Of a stretch of 64,000 nucleotides of DNA, positions 37,347 through 46,679 are shown piece by piece. A model generated the notes under the pieces. That model searched no databases. It had not been told where the DNA came from and worked only from the letters and a program-made list of their open reading frames with translations. Where the stretch lies: NCBI RefSeq assembly GCF_040930455.2, contig NZ_CP170494.1; one strand, 5' to 3'. The translations under genes and the position numbers were made by a program. This DNA is from Neopusillimonas maritima. Its GTDB lineage: Bacteria > Pseudomonadota > Gammaproteobacteria > Burkholderiales > Burkholderiaceae_B. How positions within the stretch are numbered: position 1 is the first letter of the stretch; every line of letters starts with the position of its first letter.

Positions 37347-38054
37347 ATGCCTAAACCGACACGCGCATTCAAGAGCAAGTTTTCCAGCCTGGCTTTAGCA
37401 GGCGTCATGGGTGTATCCGGCCTGGCCGGCGTAGCAGGTTTGGCAGGGGCAGTTGGTATTGCTGCACTGGCGGCCCTGCCGGCCACTGCCACAGCGCAAG
37501 CGCAACAAGTCAACGCCAAAGCACCGCCCAACGACTTCATTAAAACCGTGGCCGACAACGCCCTGGCCGCCCTGCGTGCCGACGACAAGGCCAAGGCAGG
37601 CGATTTAGAGCGTATCAACGCGCTGGTTGATGAATACATTCTGCCGTATGTTGACCTGGAAAAAACCACACGCCTGTCGGCCGGACGCTATTGGCGCCAG
37701 GCCACGCCACAACAGCAACAGGAACTGGTCGATGCTTTCAAGGGCACACTCATTCGCACCTATAGCGGTGCGCTGGAACAAGCCGACGACGTGTCGGAAA
37801 TCAAGCCGCTGCCATTTCGTGGCGACCCGGAAGCGGAAGACGTGGTGGTGCGCACCCAGCTTACCCAGCGCAACGGCCCCCCCGTTAATGTGGATTACCG
37901 TATGGAAAACAGTCCGAACGGCTGGAAAATTTATGACCTGAATGTAGAAGGGATCTGGCTGATTCAGAACTACCGCAACCAGTTCGCCCAGCAAATCAAC
38001 CAGAACGGTATCGACGGCTTAATTACGGCGCTGAACCAGCACAATGCGCGTTAA
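37347..38054 (+). CDS. mlaC: Periplasmic phospholipid-binding protein MlaC
   Basis: A 235-aa protein with a long Gly/Ala-rich signal peptide (to about residue 51, ATATAQA) and a Tol-tolerance/MlaC domain. Conserved segments are LVDEYILPYVDLEKTTRLSAGRYW, FKGTLIRTYSGAL, and WKIYDLNVEGIWLIQNYRNQF. It ferries phospholipid between MlaA and MlaD. It ends the operon. No STAS-domain mlaB follows. Confidence 0.94.
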   Translation: MPKPTRAFKSKFSSLALAGVMGVSGLAGVAGLAGAVGIAALAALPATATAQAQQVNAKAPPNDFIKTVADNALAALRADDKAKAGDLERINALVDEYILPYVDLEKTTRLSAGRYWRQATPQQQQELVDAFKGTLIRTYSGALEQADDVSEIKPLPFRGDPEAEDVVVRTQLTQRNGPPVNVDYRMENSPNGWKIYDLNVEGIWLIQNYRNQFAQQINQNGIDGLITALNQHNAR

Positions 38055-38123
38055 ACGGCGCCCAGCACGTACACGCTACCCTGAACAGCAATAAATACTA
38101 ATAAAAACTACAATAGAGGTTTT

Positions 38124-38145
38124 GCGAGGCCCCTTAATGCCTCGC
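38124..38145 (+). terminator. Weak hairpin between mlaC and the ABC-2 exporter genes
   Basis: GCGAGGC (38124-38130) and GCCTCGC (38139-38145) with an 8-nt loop. A T-run (tctttttatc) begins about 6 nt after the stem, so termination would be inefficient. It also lies only 17 nt before the next ATG. Confidence 0.35.
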
Positions 38146-38161
38146 GTTGATCTTTTTATCT

Positions 38162-38956
38162 ATGTCCGCACTCAGTCTGAATCACGTATCAAAAGTCTAT
38201 CCGCCGCGCTCGGCAGGGTGGCGCGGGCTCTTGCGCCCCGGCATGAAGCAGCGCCCGGGTTTTCAAGCCCTGAACGACGTTAGCCTTACCGTTGAACACG
38301 GCGAGTTTTTCGGCTTGCTTGGGCCCAACGGTGCCGGCAAAACCACCATGATCTCCATTCTGGCCGGTTTGGCACACGCCACCTCGGGCAGCGCCAGCGT
38401 ATGCGGTCACGACGTGGTTACCGACTACAAAGAAGCCCGCCGTTCGCTGGGCGTCGTACCTCAGGAACTGGTGTACGACCCGTTCTTTACTGTGCGCGAA
38501 ACCCTGCGCCTGCAATCGGGTTACTTCGGCCTGCACAACAACGACGACTGGATCGACGAAATCCTTTACAACCTGGGGCTCGACGACAAAGCCAACGCCA
38601 ATATGCGCGCCCTTTCAGGCGGCATGAAACGCCGCGTACTGGTGGCCCAGGCGTTGGTGCACCGTCCACCGGTCATTATTCTGGACGAACCCACCGCCGG
38701 GGTCGATGTCGACCTGCGCCGTACCTTGTGGGAATTCATCTCGCGCCTGAATAAAGAAGGCCACACCATTTTGCTGACCACGCATTACCTGGAAGAAGCC
38801 GAAGCCTTGTGTGGCCGCATCGCCATGCTGAAAAGCGGCCGTATCGTGGCGCTGGACACCACGGAAGCGTTGCTGGCCCGCGTGGGCGGGGCCGACCTGG
38901 AAGACGCGTTCGTGCGCATTATGCACAATGAAGATGCACTAAAGGCCTCCGCATGA
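38162..38956 (+). CDS. ABC-2 type exporter ATP-binding protein (YadG-like)
   Basis: A 264-aa ATPase: Walker A GPNGAGKTT, signature LSGGMKRR, Walker B VIILDEPTAGVDVDLRR. The family is YadG/NodI-like, which energises an ABC-2 permease, here the next gene, whose start overlaps the stop (ATGA). I chose ATG 38162 over an in-frame TTG 15 nt earlier. The substrate is unknown. Position between mla and murA is conserved in related beta-proteobacteria as far as I recall. Confidence 0.9.
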   Translation: MSALSLNHVSKVYPPRSAGWRGLLRPGMKQRPGFQALNDVSLTVEHGEFFGLLGPNGAGKTTMISILAGLAHATSGSASVCGHDVVTDYKEARRSLGVVPQELVYDPFFTVRETLRLQSGYFGLHNNDDWIDEILYNLGLDDKANANMRALSGGMKRRVLVAQALVHRPPVIILDEPTAGVDVDLRRTLWEFISRLNKEGHTILLTTHYLEEAEALCGRIAMLKSGRIVALDTTEALLARVGGADLEDAFVRIMHNEDALKASA

Positions 38957-39744
38957 GCAAGTCGTTAATTCAACCCCGCACCGATCTGGGTTCCGGCTTT
39001 CCCACCCTGCTGCGCAAGGAAATCATGCGCTTCTGGAAAGTAGGTTTTCAAACCGTGGCCGCCCCCGTGCTCACGGCGCTGCTGTATTTGCTTATTTTCG
39101 CGCATGTGCTGGAAGACCGCGTCCAAATTTACGGCACCATTCCGTATACCGCGTTCCTGATTCCCGGCCTCATGATGATGAGCATGTTGCAAAACGCCTT
39201 TGCCAACCCCTCTTCATCGCTTATTCAAAGCCGCATTACCGGGAACCTGGTATTTGTGCTGCTGCCGCCCATTTCGCACCGCGAGTTCTTCGCCGCCTAC
39301 TTAATTGCCGCCATTCTGCGCGGCCTGGCCGTGGGGCTGTGCATTTGGGCCGTCTCCCTGCCGTTTGTCGACCTGCCGCCGCAGAACCTGCTGTGGATTC
39401 TGGCGTTCGCCATGCTTTCCTGCGGCATTATGGGCGCGCTGGGCATTATTGCCGGGCTGTGGTCGGAAAAATTCGACCAACTTGCCGCCTTTCAAAACTT
39501 CCTGATTATGCCCGCCACGTTTTTGTCGGGCGTGTTTTATTCCATTCACAGCCTGCCGCCCTTCTGGCAAGCCGTGTCGCACTACAACCCCATTTTCTAC
39601 ACCATCGACGGCTTCCGTTATGGGTTCTTCGGCGTGTCCGACGTCTCCCCCTGGACAAGCCTGGCCGTCGTCACCGGGGTATTCGTTGTGTTGTGCGCCT
39701 ACACGATGCGCCTGTTGGCCGCCGGCTACAAACTGCGATCATAG
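38953..39744 (+). CDS. ABC-2 type exporter permease (YadH-like)
   Basis: A 263-aa membrane protein with about six hydrophobic segments. ABC-2 motifs include FLIPGLMMMSMLQNAFANPSSSL and FQNFLIMPATFLSGVFYSI, typical of YadH/NodJ. It pairs with the preceding ATPase. The substrate could be a lipid or polysaccharide precursor but cannot be told from sequence. Confidence 0.9.
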   Translation: MSKSLIQPRTDLGSGFPTLLRKEIMRFWKVGFQTVAAPVLTALLYLLIFAHVLEDRVQIYGTIPYTAFLIPGLMMMSMLQNAFANPSSSLIQSRITGNLVFVLLPPISHREFFAAYLIAAILRGLAVGLCIWAVSLPFVDLPPQNLLWILAFAMLSCGIMGALGIIAGLWSEKFDQLAAFQNFLIMPATFLSGVFYSIHSLPPFWQAVSHYNPIFYTIDGFRYGFFGVSDVSPWTSLAVVTGVFVVLCAYTMRLLAAGYKLRS

Positions 39745-39748
39745 AACT

Positions 39749-39997
39749 ATGCTGCCTACACCTGAAGAAGTTCGCCAATACATTAGCGACAACTTGAACT
39801 GTGAACACATTGAAGTCGTGGGCGACGGCTCGCACTTCGAAGCGGTTATTGTGTCGCCCGAATTTGCCGGAAAGCGGCTTATTGCCCGCCACCAATTGGT
39901 ATACAAAGCCCTGGGCGAGCGCATGAAAAGCGAAATCCACGCTTTGTCCATGCGCACCCTGACGCCCGACGAATACAACGCCAACGCGAATGGATAA
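39749..39997 (+). CDS. BolA-family protein (IbaG/YrbA-like)
   Basis: An 82-aa BolA-fold protein. It starts MLPTPEEVRQYISDNLNCEHIEVVGDGSHFEAVIVS and carries the RHQLVYKALGERMKSEIHAL helix with the invariant His. IbaG-type proteins cooperate with monothiol glutaredoxins in Fe-S handling and are commonly encoded just before murA. ATG lies 4 nt after the permease stop, and the gene overlaps murA by 8 nt. Confidence 0.92.
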   Translation: MLPTPEEVRQYISDNLNCEHIEVVGDGSHFEAVIVSPEFAGKRLIARHQLVYKALGERMKSEIHALSMRTLTPDEYNANANG

Positions 39998-41255
39998 GCT
40001 ACGCATCACGGGGGGCCAACCCCTGCAGGGTGAAATCACGGTTTCCGGCGCAAAAAACGCCGCGCTGCCCATTCTGTGTGCCGGCCTGCTAACAGCCGAC
40101 ACGCTGGCACTCACCAACGTGCCGGCGTTGCAAGACATTCACACCATGCTGAAATTGCTTCGGCAAATGGGCGTGAAAGGCGACCTGAACGGCGACGCCA
40201 CGCTGGCACTTAATGCCGGGCAGTTAACCAAGTTGGAAGCGCCGTACGATATGGTGAAAACCATGCGCGCCTCCATTCTGGTGCTAGGCCCGCTGTTGGC
40301 CCGCTTCGGCGAGGCACGCGTTAGCCTGCCCGGCGGCTGCGCCATTGGCCAGCGCCCGGTCGACCAGCACATTAAAGGCCTTACCGCCCTGGGCGCGGAA
40401 ATTCGCATTGAGCACGGCTACATCATTGCCAAAGCACCGCGTTTGAAAGGCGCCACCATCCGCACCGACATGGTCACCGTTACCGGTACCGAAAACCTGA
40501 TGATGGCCGCCACCCTGGCCGAAGGCCGCACGATTCTGGAAAACGCCGCGCGCGAACCCGAAGTAACCGACCTGGCCGAGCTGCTGATAAAAATGGGCGC
40601 CCGTATTCAAGGCCACGGAACCGACCGCATTATTATCGACGGCGTGCCAACCCTGCACGGTGCCGAGCACAACATTGTGGCCGACCGCATTGAAGCCGGC
40701 ACATTCCTGTGCGCCGTCGGCGCCACCGGCGGCGACATTACCCTGCGCCACGCCGCACCCGACACCCTGGGCGCCGTGCTCGACAAACTGCGCGAAGCCG
40801 GCGTAAGCATTGAAACCGGGCCCGACTGGATTCGCGGCTCCATGAACCGGCGCCCCAAGGCCGTGAGCTTTCGTACCTACGAGTACCCGGCCTTTCCCAC
40901 CGACATGCAAGCCCAGGTCATGGCCCTGAATACGCTGGCCGACGGCACCGCAGTGATTGTGGAGAACATTTTCGAAAACCGCTTCATGCACGTGCAGGAA
41001 CTCAGCCGCATGGGGGCACAAATCGACATCGACGGCCACACCGCCATTGTGACCGGCGTGAAAGCGCTTTCCGGCGCCACTGTCATGGCAACCGACCTGC
41101 GCGCCTCGGCCAGCCTGGTCATTGCCGGTTTGGCCGCAGAAGGCGACACCACGGTGGAACGCATTTATCATTTAGATCGTGGCTACGAGCACATGGAGCA
41201 CAAACTGCGCCAGGTCGGCGCCCACATTGAACGGATTAAACAGGAAGCCCTATGA
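39990..41255 (+). CDS. murA: UDP-N-acetylglucosamine 1-carboxyvinyltransferase
   Basis: A 421-aa EPT-family enzyme that transfers enolpyruvate from PEP to UDP-GlcNAc, the first committed step of peptidoglycan synthesis. The N-terminal motif ITVSGAKNAALPIL and the catalytic Cys-117 in SLPGGCAIGQRPVDQH (fosfomycin target) are present. The C-terminus ends with RGYEHMEHKLRQVGA. It overlaps the BolA gene at its start and hisG at its stop (ATGA). Confidence 0.97.
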   Translation: MDKLRITGGQPLQGEITVSGAKNAALPILCAGLLTADTLALTNVPALQDIHTMLKLLRQMGVKGDLNGDATLALNAGQLTKLEAPYDMVKTMRASILVLGPLLARFGEARVSLPGGCAIGQRPVDQHIKGLTALGAEIRIEHGYIIAKAPRLKGATIRTDMVTVTGTENLMMAATLAEGRTILENAAREPEVTDLAELLIKMGARIQGHGTDRIIIDGVPTLHGAEHNIVADRIEAGTFLCAVGATGGDITLRHAAPDTLGAVLDKLREAGVSIETGPDWIRGSMNRRPKAVSFRTYEYPAFPTDMQAQVMALNTLADGTAVIVENIFENRFMHVQELSRMGAQIDIDGHTAIVTGVKALSGATVMATDLRASASLVIAGLAAEGDTTVERIYHLDRGYEHMEHKLRQVGAHIERIKQEAL

Positions 41256-41932
41256 GTCCCGCCACCGCCAACGTACAAGCGCCGCTCACTCTGGCGCTCT
41301 CGAAAGGCCGGATTTTTGAAGAGACCCTGCCCCTGCTGGAAGCAGCCGGCATTCAGGTAAGCGAGAACCCGGAAAGTTCACGCAAACTGATTCTGCCCAC
41401 CAGCGACCCGGGGCTACGTTTAATTATTGTGCGCGCGTCCGACGTGCCTACTTATGTGCAATACGGCGCGGCCGACTTCGGCATTGCCGGCAAAGACGTT
41501 TTGTTCGAACATGCCGCACAACACCCCGGCGGCCTGTACCAGCCTATTGACCTGAACATTGCCAAATGCCGCCTGTGCGTGGCCGTGCGCGAAGGCTTCG
41601 ACTACGAAGCCGCCGTGGGCCAGGGCTCGCGCTTGCGCGTGGCCACCAAATACGTACAAGCCGCGCGTGAACACTTCGCCCGCAAAGGCGTGTATGTCGA
41701 CCTCATCAAATTGTATGGCTCCATGGAGCTGGCGCCCCTGGTGGGGCTGGCCGATGCCATTGTCGACCTGGTGTCAACCGGCGGCACCCTGCGCGCCAAC
41801 CATTTAATGGAAGTGGAAGAGATTGCGCATATCTCGTCGCGGCTTATTGTGAACCAGGCGTCGCTAAAAACCCGCGCCCAGGCATTGCAACCCCTTATTG
41901 ATGCATTTGCAAAAGCCACCGCAGACAAATAG
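41252..41932 (+). CDS. hisG: ATP phosphoribosyltransferase, short form
   Basis: A 226-aa HisG of the short type (LALSKGRIFEETLPLL, VQYGAADFGIAGKDVL, DLVSTGGTLRANHL), without the C-terminal regulatory ACT-like domain. Such enzymes need HisZ for activity and histidine feedback. hisZ is not in the window. It catalyses the first step of histidine synthesis. Start overlaps murA. Confidence 0.96.
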   Translation: MSPATANVQAPLTLALSKGRIFEETLPLLEAAGIQVSENPESSRKLILPTSDPGLRLIIVRASDVPTYVQYGAADFGIAGKDVLFEHAAQHPGGLYQPIDLNIAKCRLCVAVREGFDYEAAVGQGSRLRVATKYVQAAREHFARKGVYVDLIKLYGSMELAPLVGLADAIVDLVSTGGTLRANHLMEVEEIAHISSRLIVNQASLKTRAQALQPLIDAFAKATADK

Positions 41933-42011
41933 CATTAAGCTTCACACACCTTTATTTGAAAACGCCCCTGTTGCCCTCATTTAATTAGTACAGCTATTTT
42001 TCGGCACCATC

Positions 42012-43325
42012 ATGTCATCCATTCAGCGCCTTCGTTCTACCGACCCCAACTTTGCAGCCACCCTGCGCAAATTGTTGGCCTTCGATGCTTCGCAAGACGA
42101 ATCCATTGAACGCGCCACGGCCGATATTCTGAAGGCGGTTGAGCATACAGGCGACACCGCCCTGCTGGAATACACACAGCGCTTCGACCGCGTGCAGGCC
42201 GGCAGCGTAGCGGAACTGGAAATTCCCAAATCGGAATGGCTGGCCGCGCTGGAAAGCCTGCCGGCTGAACAGCGTACCGCCCTGGAACAGGCGGCCGAAA
42301 GGGTACGCAGCTACCACGAACACCAAAAAGCCCAAAGCTGGTCCTACACCGAAGCCGACGGCACCGTGCTGGGCCAAAAAATTACCCCGCTCGATCGCGT
42401 GGGTTTATACGTACCCGGGGGCAAAGCGGCCTATCCGTCGTCGGTACTCATGAACGCCATTCCCGCCAAAGTGGCCGGGGTGGAAGAAGTGATCATGGTT
42501 ACACCCACACCAAACGGCGTGCGCAACCCCATTGTGCTGGCCGCCGCTGCGATTGCCGGCGTTGACCGCGCCTGGGCCATTGGCGGCGCGCAAGCGGTGG
42601 GTGCACTGGCTTACGGCACGGCCACCATTAATGCGGTCGATAAAATTGTGGGCCCCGGCAACGCTTATGTCGCTGCGGCCAAACGTCGCGTTTTCGGCAC
42701 GGTAGGCATCGACATGATTGCCGGCCCCAGTGAAATTCTGATCATTGCCGACGGCACCACACCGGCCGACTGGATCGCCATGGACCTGTTCTCACAGGCC
42801 GAGCACGACGAACTGGCGCAAAGCATCTTGCTATGCCCCAACGAAGCATACTTAGACCAAGTTCAGGAAGCCATTGATCGCCTGCTGCCCACCATGCCGC
42901 GTGCCGACATTATTCGCACCAGCCTGGCCAACCGCGGCGCATTGATTCTGGTGCAAGACCTTGACGAGGCCTGTGCCATAGCCAACGACATTGCGCCCGA
43001 GCACCTGGAAATCTCCACCGACAACCCTAACGCCGTGGCCGACAAAATCCGCCATGCGGGGGCCATTTTCCTGGGTCGCTACAGCTCGGAATCGCTGGGC
43101 GATTACTGCGCCGGGCCGAACCACGTTTTACCCACTTCCCGCACCGCGCGTTTCTCTTCACCGCTGGGGGTGTATGATTTCCAGAAACGCAGCAGCATTA
43201 TCCAGGTTTCGCACAACGGCGCCCAAACGTTAGGCACCATTGCCGCGCACCTGGCTTATGGTGAAGGCCTGCAAGCTCACGCGGCCAGCGCGGAATACCG
43301 CCTGGATACGCCGCCAAAGCGCTAA
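42012..43325 (+). CDS. hisD: Histidinol dehydrogenase
   Basis: A 437-aa zinc-dependent NAD enzyme oxidising histidinol to histidine in two steps. Signature segments are DRVGLYVPGGKAAYPS, KIVGPGNAYVAAAKR, AGPSEILIIAD, and the active-site run DYCAGPNHVLPTSRTARFSS. It is followed by 65 nt with no gene before hisB, where hisC is found in some relatives. Confidence 0.97.
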   Translation: MSSIQRLRSTDPNFAATLRKLLAFDASQDESIERATADILKAVEHTGDTALLEYTQRFDRVQAGSVAELEIPKSEWLAALESLPAEQRTALEQAAERVRSYHEHQKAQSWSYTEADGTVLGQKITPLDRVGLYVPGGKAAYPSSVLMNAIPAKVAGVEEVIMVTPTPNGVRNPIVLAAAAIAGVDRAWAIGGAQAVGALAYGTATINAVDKIVGPGNAYVAAAKRRVFGTVGIDMIAGPSEILIIADGTTPADWIAMDLFSQAEHDELAQSILLCPNEAYLDQVQEAIDRLLPTMPRADIIRTSLANRGALILVQDLDEACAIANDIAPEHLEISTDNPNAVADKIRHAGAIFLGRYSSESLGDYCAGPNHVLPTSRTARFSSPLGVYDFQKRSSIIQVSHNGAQTLGTIAAHLAYGEGLQAHAASAEYRLDTPPKR

Positions 43326-43390
43326 GCAAGCCCTTACCCGAACACATGGCCGCCTTAACCCGGCCCTTTTGCACAGAAAGACCTTAAACC

Positions 43391-43978
43391 ATGCGTACCG
43401 CTGAAATTTCACGTAATACCAACGAAACCCGTATTCGTGTGGCCATTAATTTAGACGGCACCGGCCGCCAAACCATTAACACGGGCGTCCCTTTCTTAGA
43501 CCACATGCTCGACCAAATCGCGCGCCACGGTTTAATTGATCTGGACATCCACTGCGACGGCGACACCCATATCGACGACCACCACACCGTGGAAGACGTG
43601 GGCATTACGCTGGGCCAGGCCGTGGCCGCCGCCGTAGGCGACAAAAAAGGCCTGCGCCGCTACGGCCACGCCTACGTGCCACTCGACGAAGCGCTGTCAC
43701 GCGTGGTGATTGATTTTTCAGGCCGCCCCGGGCTGGAGTTTCATGTGCCGTTCACCCGCTCGCACATCGGCACGTTCGACGTCGACCTTACCCAGGAATT
43801 TTTCCAGGGTTTTGTGAACCACGCTTTAATGACGCTGCACATCGACAACCTGCGCGGCACCAACTCGCATCACCAGTGTGAAACCGTGTTCAAGGCCTTT
43901 GGCCGCGCACTGCGCATGGCCGCTGAAATCGACCCGCGCGCCGGCGACACCATTCCTTCCACCAAAGGCTCGCTGTAA
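43391..43978 (+). CDS. hisB: Imidazoleglycerol-phosphate dehydratase
   Basis: A 195-aa monofunctional IGPD. The metal-binding segments LDHMLDQIARHG, DDHHTVEDVGI, SHIGTFDVDL and GTNSHHQCETVFKAFGRA are all present. There is no histidinol-phosphatase domain, unlike the fused E. coli HisB, so a separate phosphatase is needed elsewhere. It removes water from imidazoleglycerol phosphate. Confidence 0.97.
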   Translation: MRTAEISRNTNETRIRVAINLDGTGRQTINTGVPFLDHMLDQIARHGLIDLDIHCDGDTHIDDHHTVEDVGITLGQAVAAAVGDKKGLRRYGHAYVPLDEALSRVVIDFSGRPGLEFHVPFTRSHIGTFDVDLTQEFFQGFVNHALMTLHIDNLRGTNSHHQCETVFKAFGRALRMAAEIDPRAGDTIPSTKGSL

Positions 43979-43987
43979 GGCTTTATT

Positions 43988-44644
43988 GTGAACACCATTG
44001 CCATTGTTGATTACGGTATGGGCAACTTTCACTCGGTTGCCCGCGCCCTTCACGCTGCCGCGCCCAACGCCGACATCCGTCTCTGCCGCGACGCCCAATC
44101 CATTCGCGACGCCTCGCGCGTGGTGTTCCCGGGCCAGGGCGCCATGCCCGACTGCATGCGCACCCTGAACGAATCAGGCCTGCGCGAAGCCGTGGAAGAG
44201 GCCGCACGCAGCAAGCCCCTACTGGGCGTGTGCGTGGGCGAACAAATGTTGTTCACCACCAGCGAAGAAGGCAACACCCCTTGCCTGAACATTTTCCCCG
44301 GCAAAGTAAAGTTGTTTGCCGGCCCGGAATTCGCTTCATCGAAACAACACGGCGACAACGAACACGAACTGCTGAAAGTACCGCACATGGGTTGGAACCG
44401 CGTGTGGCAAACCCAGGCTCACCCCTTGTGGAGCGGCATTGAAGACGGTACCCACTTTTATTTCGTGCACAGTTATTACGCAGCGCCCGACCAGGCCCAA
44501 TTAACCGTGGGCGAAAGCCATTACGGCATTCCCTTTACCTGCGCCGTGGCGGCGGAAAACATTTTCGCCGTCCAGTTTCATCCGGAAAAAAGCGCAGATC
44601 CCGGCCTACGCCTTTATCGGAACTTTGTAGACTGGAACCCTTGA
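43988..44644 (+). CDS. hisH: Imidazole glycerol phosphate synthase glutaminase subunit
   Basis: A 218-aa class I glutaminase. Nucleophile Cys-82 is in LLGVCVGEQMLF, and the His-Glu pair is in FHPEKS. It supplies ammonia to HisF through a tunnel. The start is GTG, 9 nt after hisB. Confidence 0.96.
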   Translation: MNTIAIVDYGMGNFHSVARALHAAAPNADIRLCRDAQSIRDASRVVFPGQGAMPDCMRTLNESGLREAVEEAARSKPLLGVCVGEQMLFTTSEEGNTPCLNIFPGKVKLFAGPEFASSKQHGDNEHELLKVPHMGWNRVWQTQAHPLWSGIEDGTHFYFVHSYYAAPDQAQLTVGESHYGIPFTCAVAAENIFAVQFHPEKSADPGLRLYRNFVDWNP

Positions 44645-44710
44645 ACGGTTTGTTATATTTTTAAACAACACGCCAACCTTTTCGGCACTTTAAACTGGCC
44701 CTGAACCATC

Positions 44711-45460
44711 ATGCTTCTGATTCCCGCTATCGACCTCAAAGACGGACACTGTGTACGCCTGCGCCAGGGCGACCTGGACGACGCCACTATTTTCTCGGAA
44801 GACCCGGCGGCCATGGCCTCCGACTGGCTCGACCAAGGCGCACGCCGGCTGCACCTGGTTGACCTGAACGGCGCCGTCGCCGGCAGCCCGAAGAACCTGG
44901 CGGCCATCAAAAACATCCTGGACGCCATCGACGAAGAAATCCCCGTGCAAATCGGCGGCGGCATTCGCGACCTGAACACCATTGAAGCGTATCTCGATCT
45001 GGGTTTGGCTTACGTCATTATCGGCACGGCCGCCATTAAGAACCCCGGTTTCCTGCGCGACGCCTGCAGTGCCTTCCCCGGCAATATTATTGTGGGGCTC
45101 GACGCACGCGAAGGTAAAGTAGCCACCGACGGCTGGAGCAAACTAACCCGCCACGACGTCATCGACATGGCGAAAAAGTTTGAAGACTATGGTTGCGAAG
45201 CCATTATCTACACCGATATCGGTCGCGACGGCATGCTGCAAGGCGTGAACATCGACGCCACCGTGAAACTGGCCCAGGCGGTGACTATTCCCGTTATTGC
45301 TTCGGGCGGCGTGACCGACCTGAAAGACATTGAAGCCCTGTGCGCGGTAGAAGAAGAAGGTGTTGAAGGCGCCATTCTGGGCCGTAGCCTGTATGAAGGC
45401 ACGCTGGATTTCGGCGCCGCACAAACCCTGGCCGACGAACTGAACGGCGAAACCGAGTAA
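44711..45460 (+). CDS. hisA: ProFAR isomerase
   Basis: A 249-aa (beta-alpha)8 barrel starting MLLIPAIDLKDGHCVRLRQGD, with phosphate-binding loops QIGGGIRD, VGLDAREGKVATDGW, IYTDIGRDGMLQG, and VIASGGVTDLKD. It isomerises ProFAR to PRFAR. Confidence 0.97.
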   Translation: MLLIPAIDLKDGHCVRLRQGDLDDATIFSEDPAAMASDWLDQGARRLHLVDLNGAVAGSPKNLAAIKNILDAIDEEIPVQIGGGIRDLNTIEAYLDLGLAYVIIGTAAIKNPGFLRDACSAFPGNIIVGLDAREGKVATDGWSKLTRHDVIDMAKKFEDYGCEAIIYTDIGRDGMLQGVNIDATVKLAQAVTIPVIASGGVTDLKDIEALCAVEEEGVEGAILGRSLYEGTLDFGAAQTLADELNGETE

Positions 45461-45463
45461 GCA

Positions 45464-46243
45464 ATGTCGAATGAACTGACACGCCGTATTATCCCCTGCC
45501 TGGATGTGACCGCCGGGCGCGTTGTGAAAGGCGTGAACTTCGTGGGCCTGGTCGACGCCGGCGACCCCGTGGAAATTGCGCGTCGCTACAACGAACAAGG
45601 CGCCGACGAACTCACGTTTTTAGATATTACCGCCACCAGCGACAACCGCGACCTGATTCTGCCCATTATCGAATCCGTGGCGTCACAAGTGTTCATCCCC
45701 CTCACTGTTGGGGGCGGTGTGCGCAAAGTGGCCGATATTCAACGCCTGTTGAACGCCGGGGCCGATAAAGTGTCTATTAACAGTGCAGCCGTCAGTAACC
45801 CTGAACTGGTGCGCGAGGCCTCGCAATATCACGGCTCGCAGTGTATCGTGGTGGCCATCGATGCACGCCAGGTATCCCAACCCGGTGAAGCATTGAAATG
45901 GGAAATTTTTACGCACGGGGGCCGCAACGCCACCGGAATCGACGCCGTAGAATGGGCCGTTAAAATGGCTGAATACGGGGCAGGCGAAATTCTGCTTACC
46001 AGTATGGACCGCGACGGCACGAAATCGGGTTTCGACCTGAACCTCACCCGCACCGTATCCGACGCCGTTCCTATCCCCGTGATTGCATCGGGGGGCGTAG
46101 GCAACCTGCAGCACCTGGTGGAAGGCGTCACCACGGGCCGGGCCAGCGCCGTACTGGCGGCCAGTATCTTTCACTTCGGCGACCACACCGTGCACGAAGC
46201 CAAAGAACTCATGGCACAGCAAGGTATCCCCGTTAGGCTGTAA
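45464..46243 (+). CDS. hisF: Imidazole glycerol phosphate synthase cyclase subunit
   Basis: A 259-aa barrel partner of HisH. It has RRIIPCLDVTAGRVVKGVNF, TFLDITATSDNRD, VGGGVRKVADIQRLLNAGAD, TSMDRDGTKSGFD, and ASGGVGNLQHLVEG. It forms imidazole glycerol phosphate and AICAR from PRFAR and ammonia. The start is 3 nt after hisA. Confidence 0.97.
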   Translation: MSNELTRRIIPCLDVTAGRVVKGVNFVGLVDAGDPVEIARRYNEQGADELTFLDITATSDNRDLILPIIESVASQVFIPLTVGGGVRKVADIQRLLNAGADKVSINSAAVSNPELVREASQYHGSQCIVVAIDARQVSQPGEALKWEIFTHGGRNATGIDAVEWAVKMAEYGAGEILLTSMDRDGTKSGFDLNLTRTVSDAVPIPVIASGGVGNLQHLVEGVTTGRASAVLAASIFHFGDHTVHEAKELMAQQGIPVRL

Positions 46244-46259
46244 AGCAAGGAGGCCGAAT

Positions 46260-46679
46260 ATGAGCCAACCGGAAACTCACACCACTGAAACCGCCGGGCC
46301 CGCCTGGCTGAAAGACGTGCATTTCGACAACAGCGGCCTGATTCCCGCCATTGCACAAGACGCCGATACCGGCACCTTGTTAATGGTGGCCTGGATGAAC
46401 CGCGACGCCCTGATGGAAACCGCCCAAACCCAGCGCGCGGTTTATTGGTCGCGCTCGCGCCAGCGGCTTTGGCGCAAAGGCGAGGAGTCCGGCCACGTTC
46501 AACAGGTAAAGGAAATCCGCCTGGATTGCGACGGCGATGTCATTTTGCTGAAAGTAAAACAGGAAGGCGGCATTGCCTGCCATACCGGCCGCGAAAGCTG
46601 TTTCTTTCGCCGCCTGGACACCACCAGTTGGACCACCACCGACCCCGTGCTGAAAGATCCGGAGCAAATCTACAAATGA
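46260..46679 (+). CDS. hisI: Phosphoribosyl-AMP cyclohydrolase
   Basis: A 139-aa cyclohydrolase with MVAWMNRDALMETAQTQRAVYWSRSRQRLW, DCDGDVILLKVKQ, and CHTGRESCFFRRL (zinc-binding cysteines and an Asp). It hydrolyses phosphoribosyl-AMP. It is separate from HisE here and overlaps it by 4 nt (ATGA). Confidence 0.96.
   Translation: MSQPETHTTETAGPAWLKDVHFDNSGLIPAIAQDADTGTLLMVAWMNRDALMETAQTQRAVYWSRSRQRLWRKGEESGHVQQVKEIRLDCDGDVILLKVKQEGGIACHTGRESCFFRRLDTTSWTTTDPVLKDPEQIYK

Noticed and set aside
40284..41171. 295-codon open frame on the minus strand opposite murA
   Set aside because: It lies fully inside murA, whose active-site motifs and operon overlaps are clear. The frame is rich in Gly/His/Val as expected from GC-rich antisense reading.
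43326..43390. Possible hisC remnant between hisD and hisB
   Set aside because: Only 65 nt with no aminotransferase-like codons; no pseudogene is visible.
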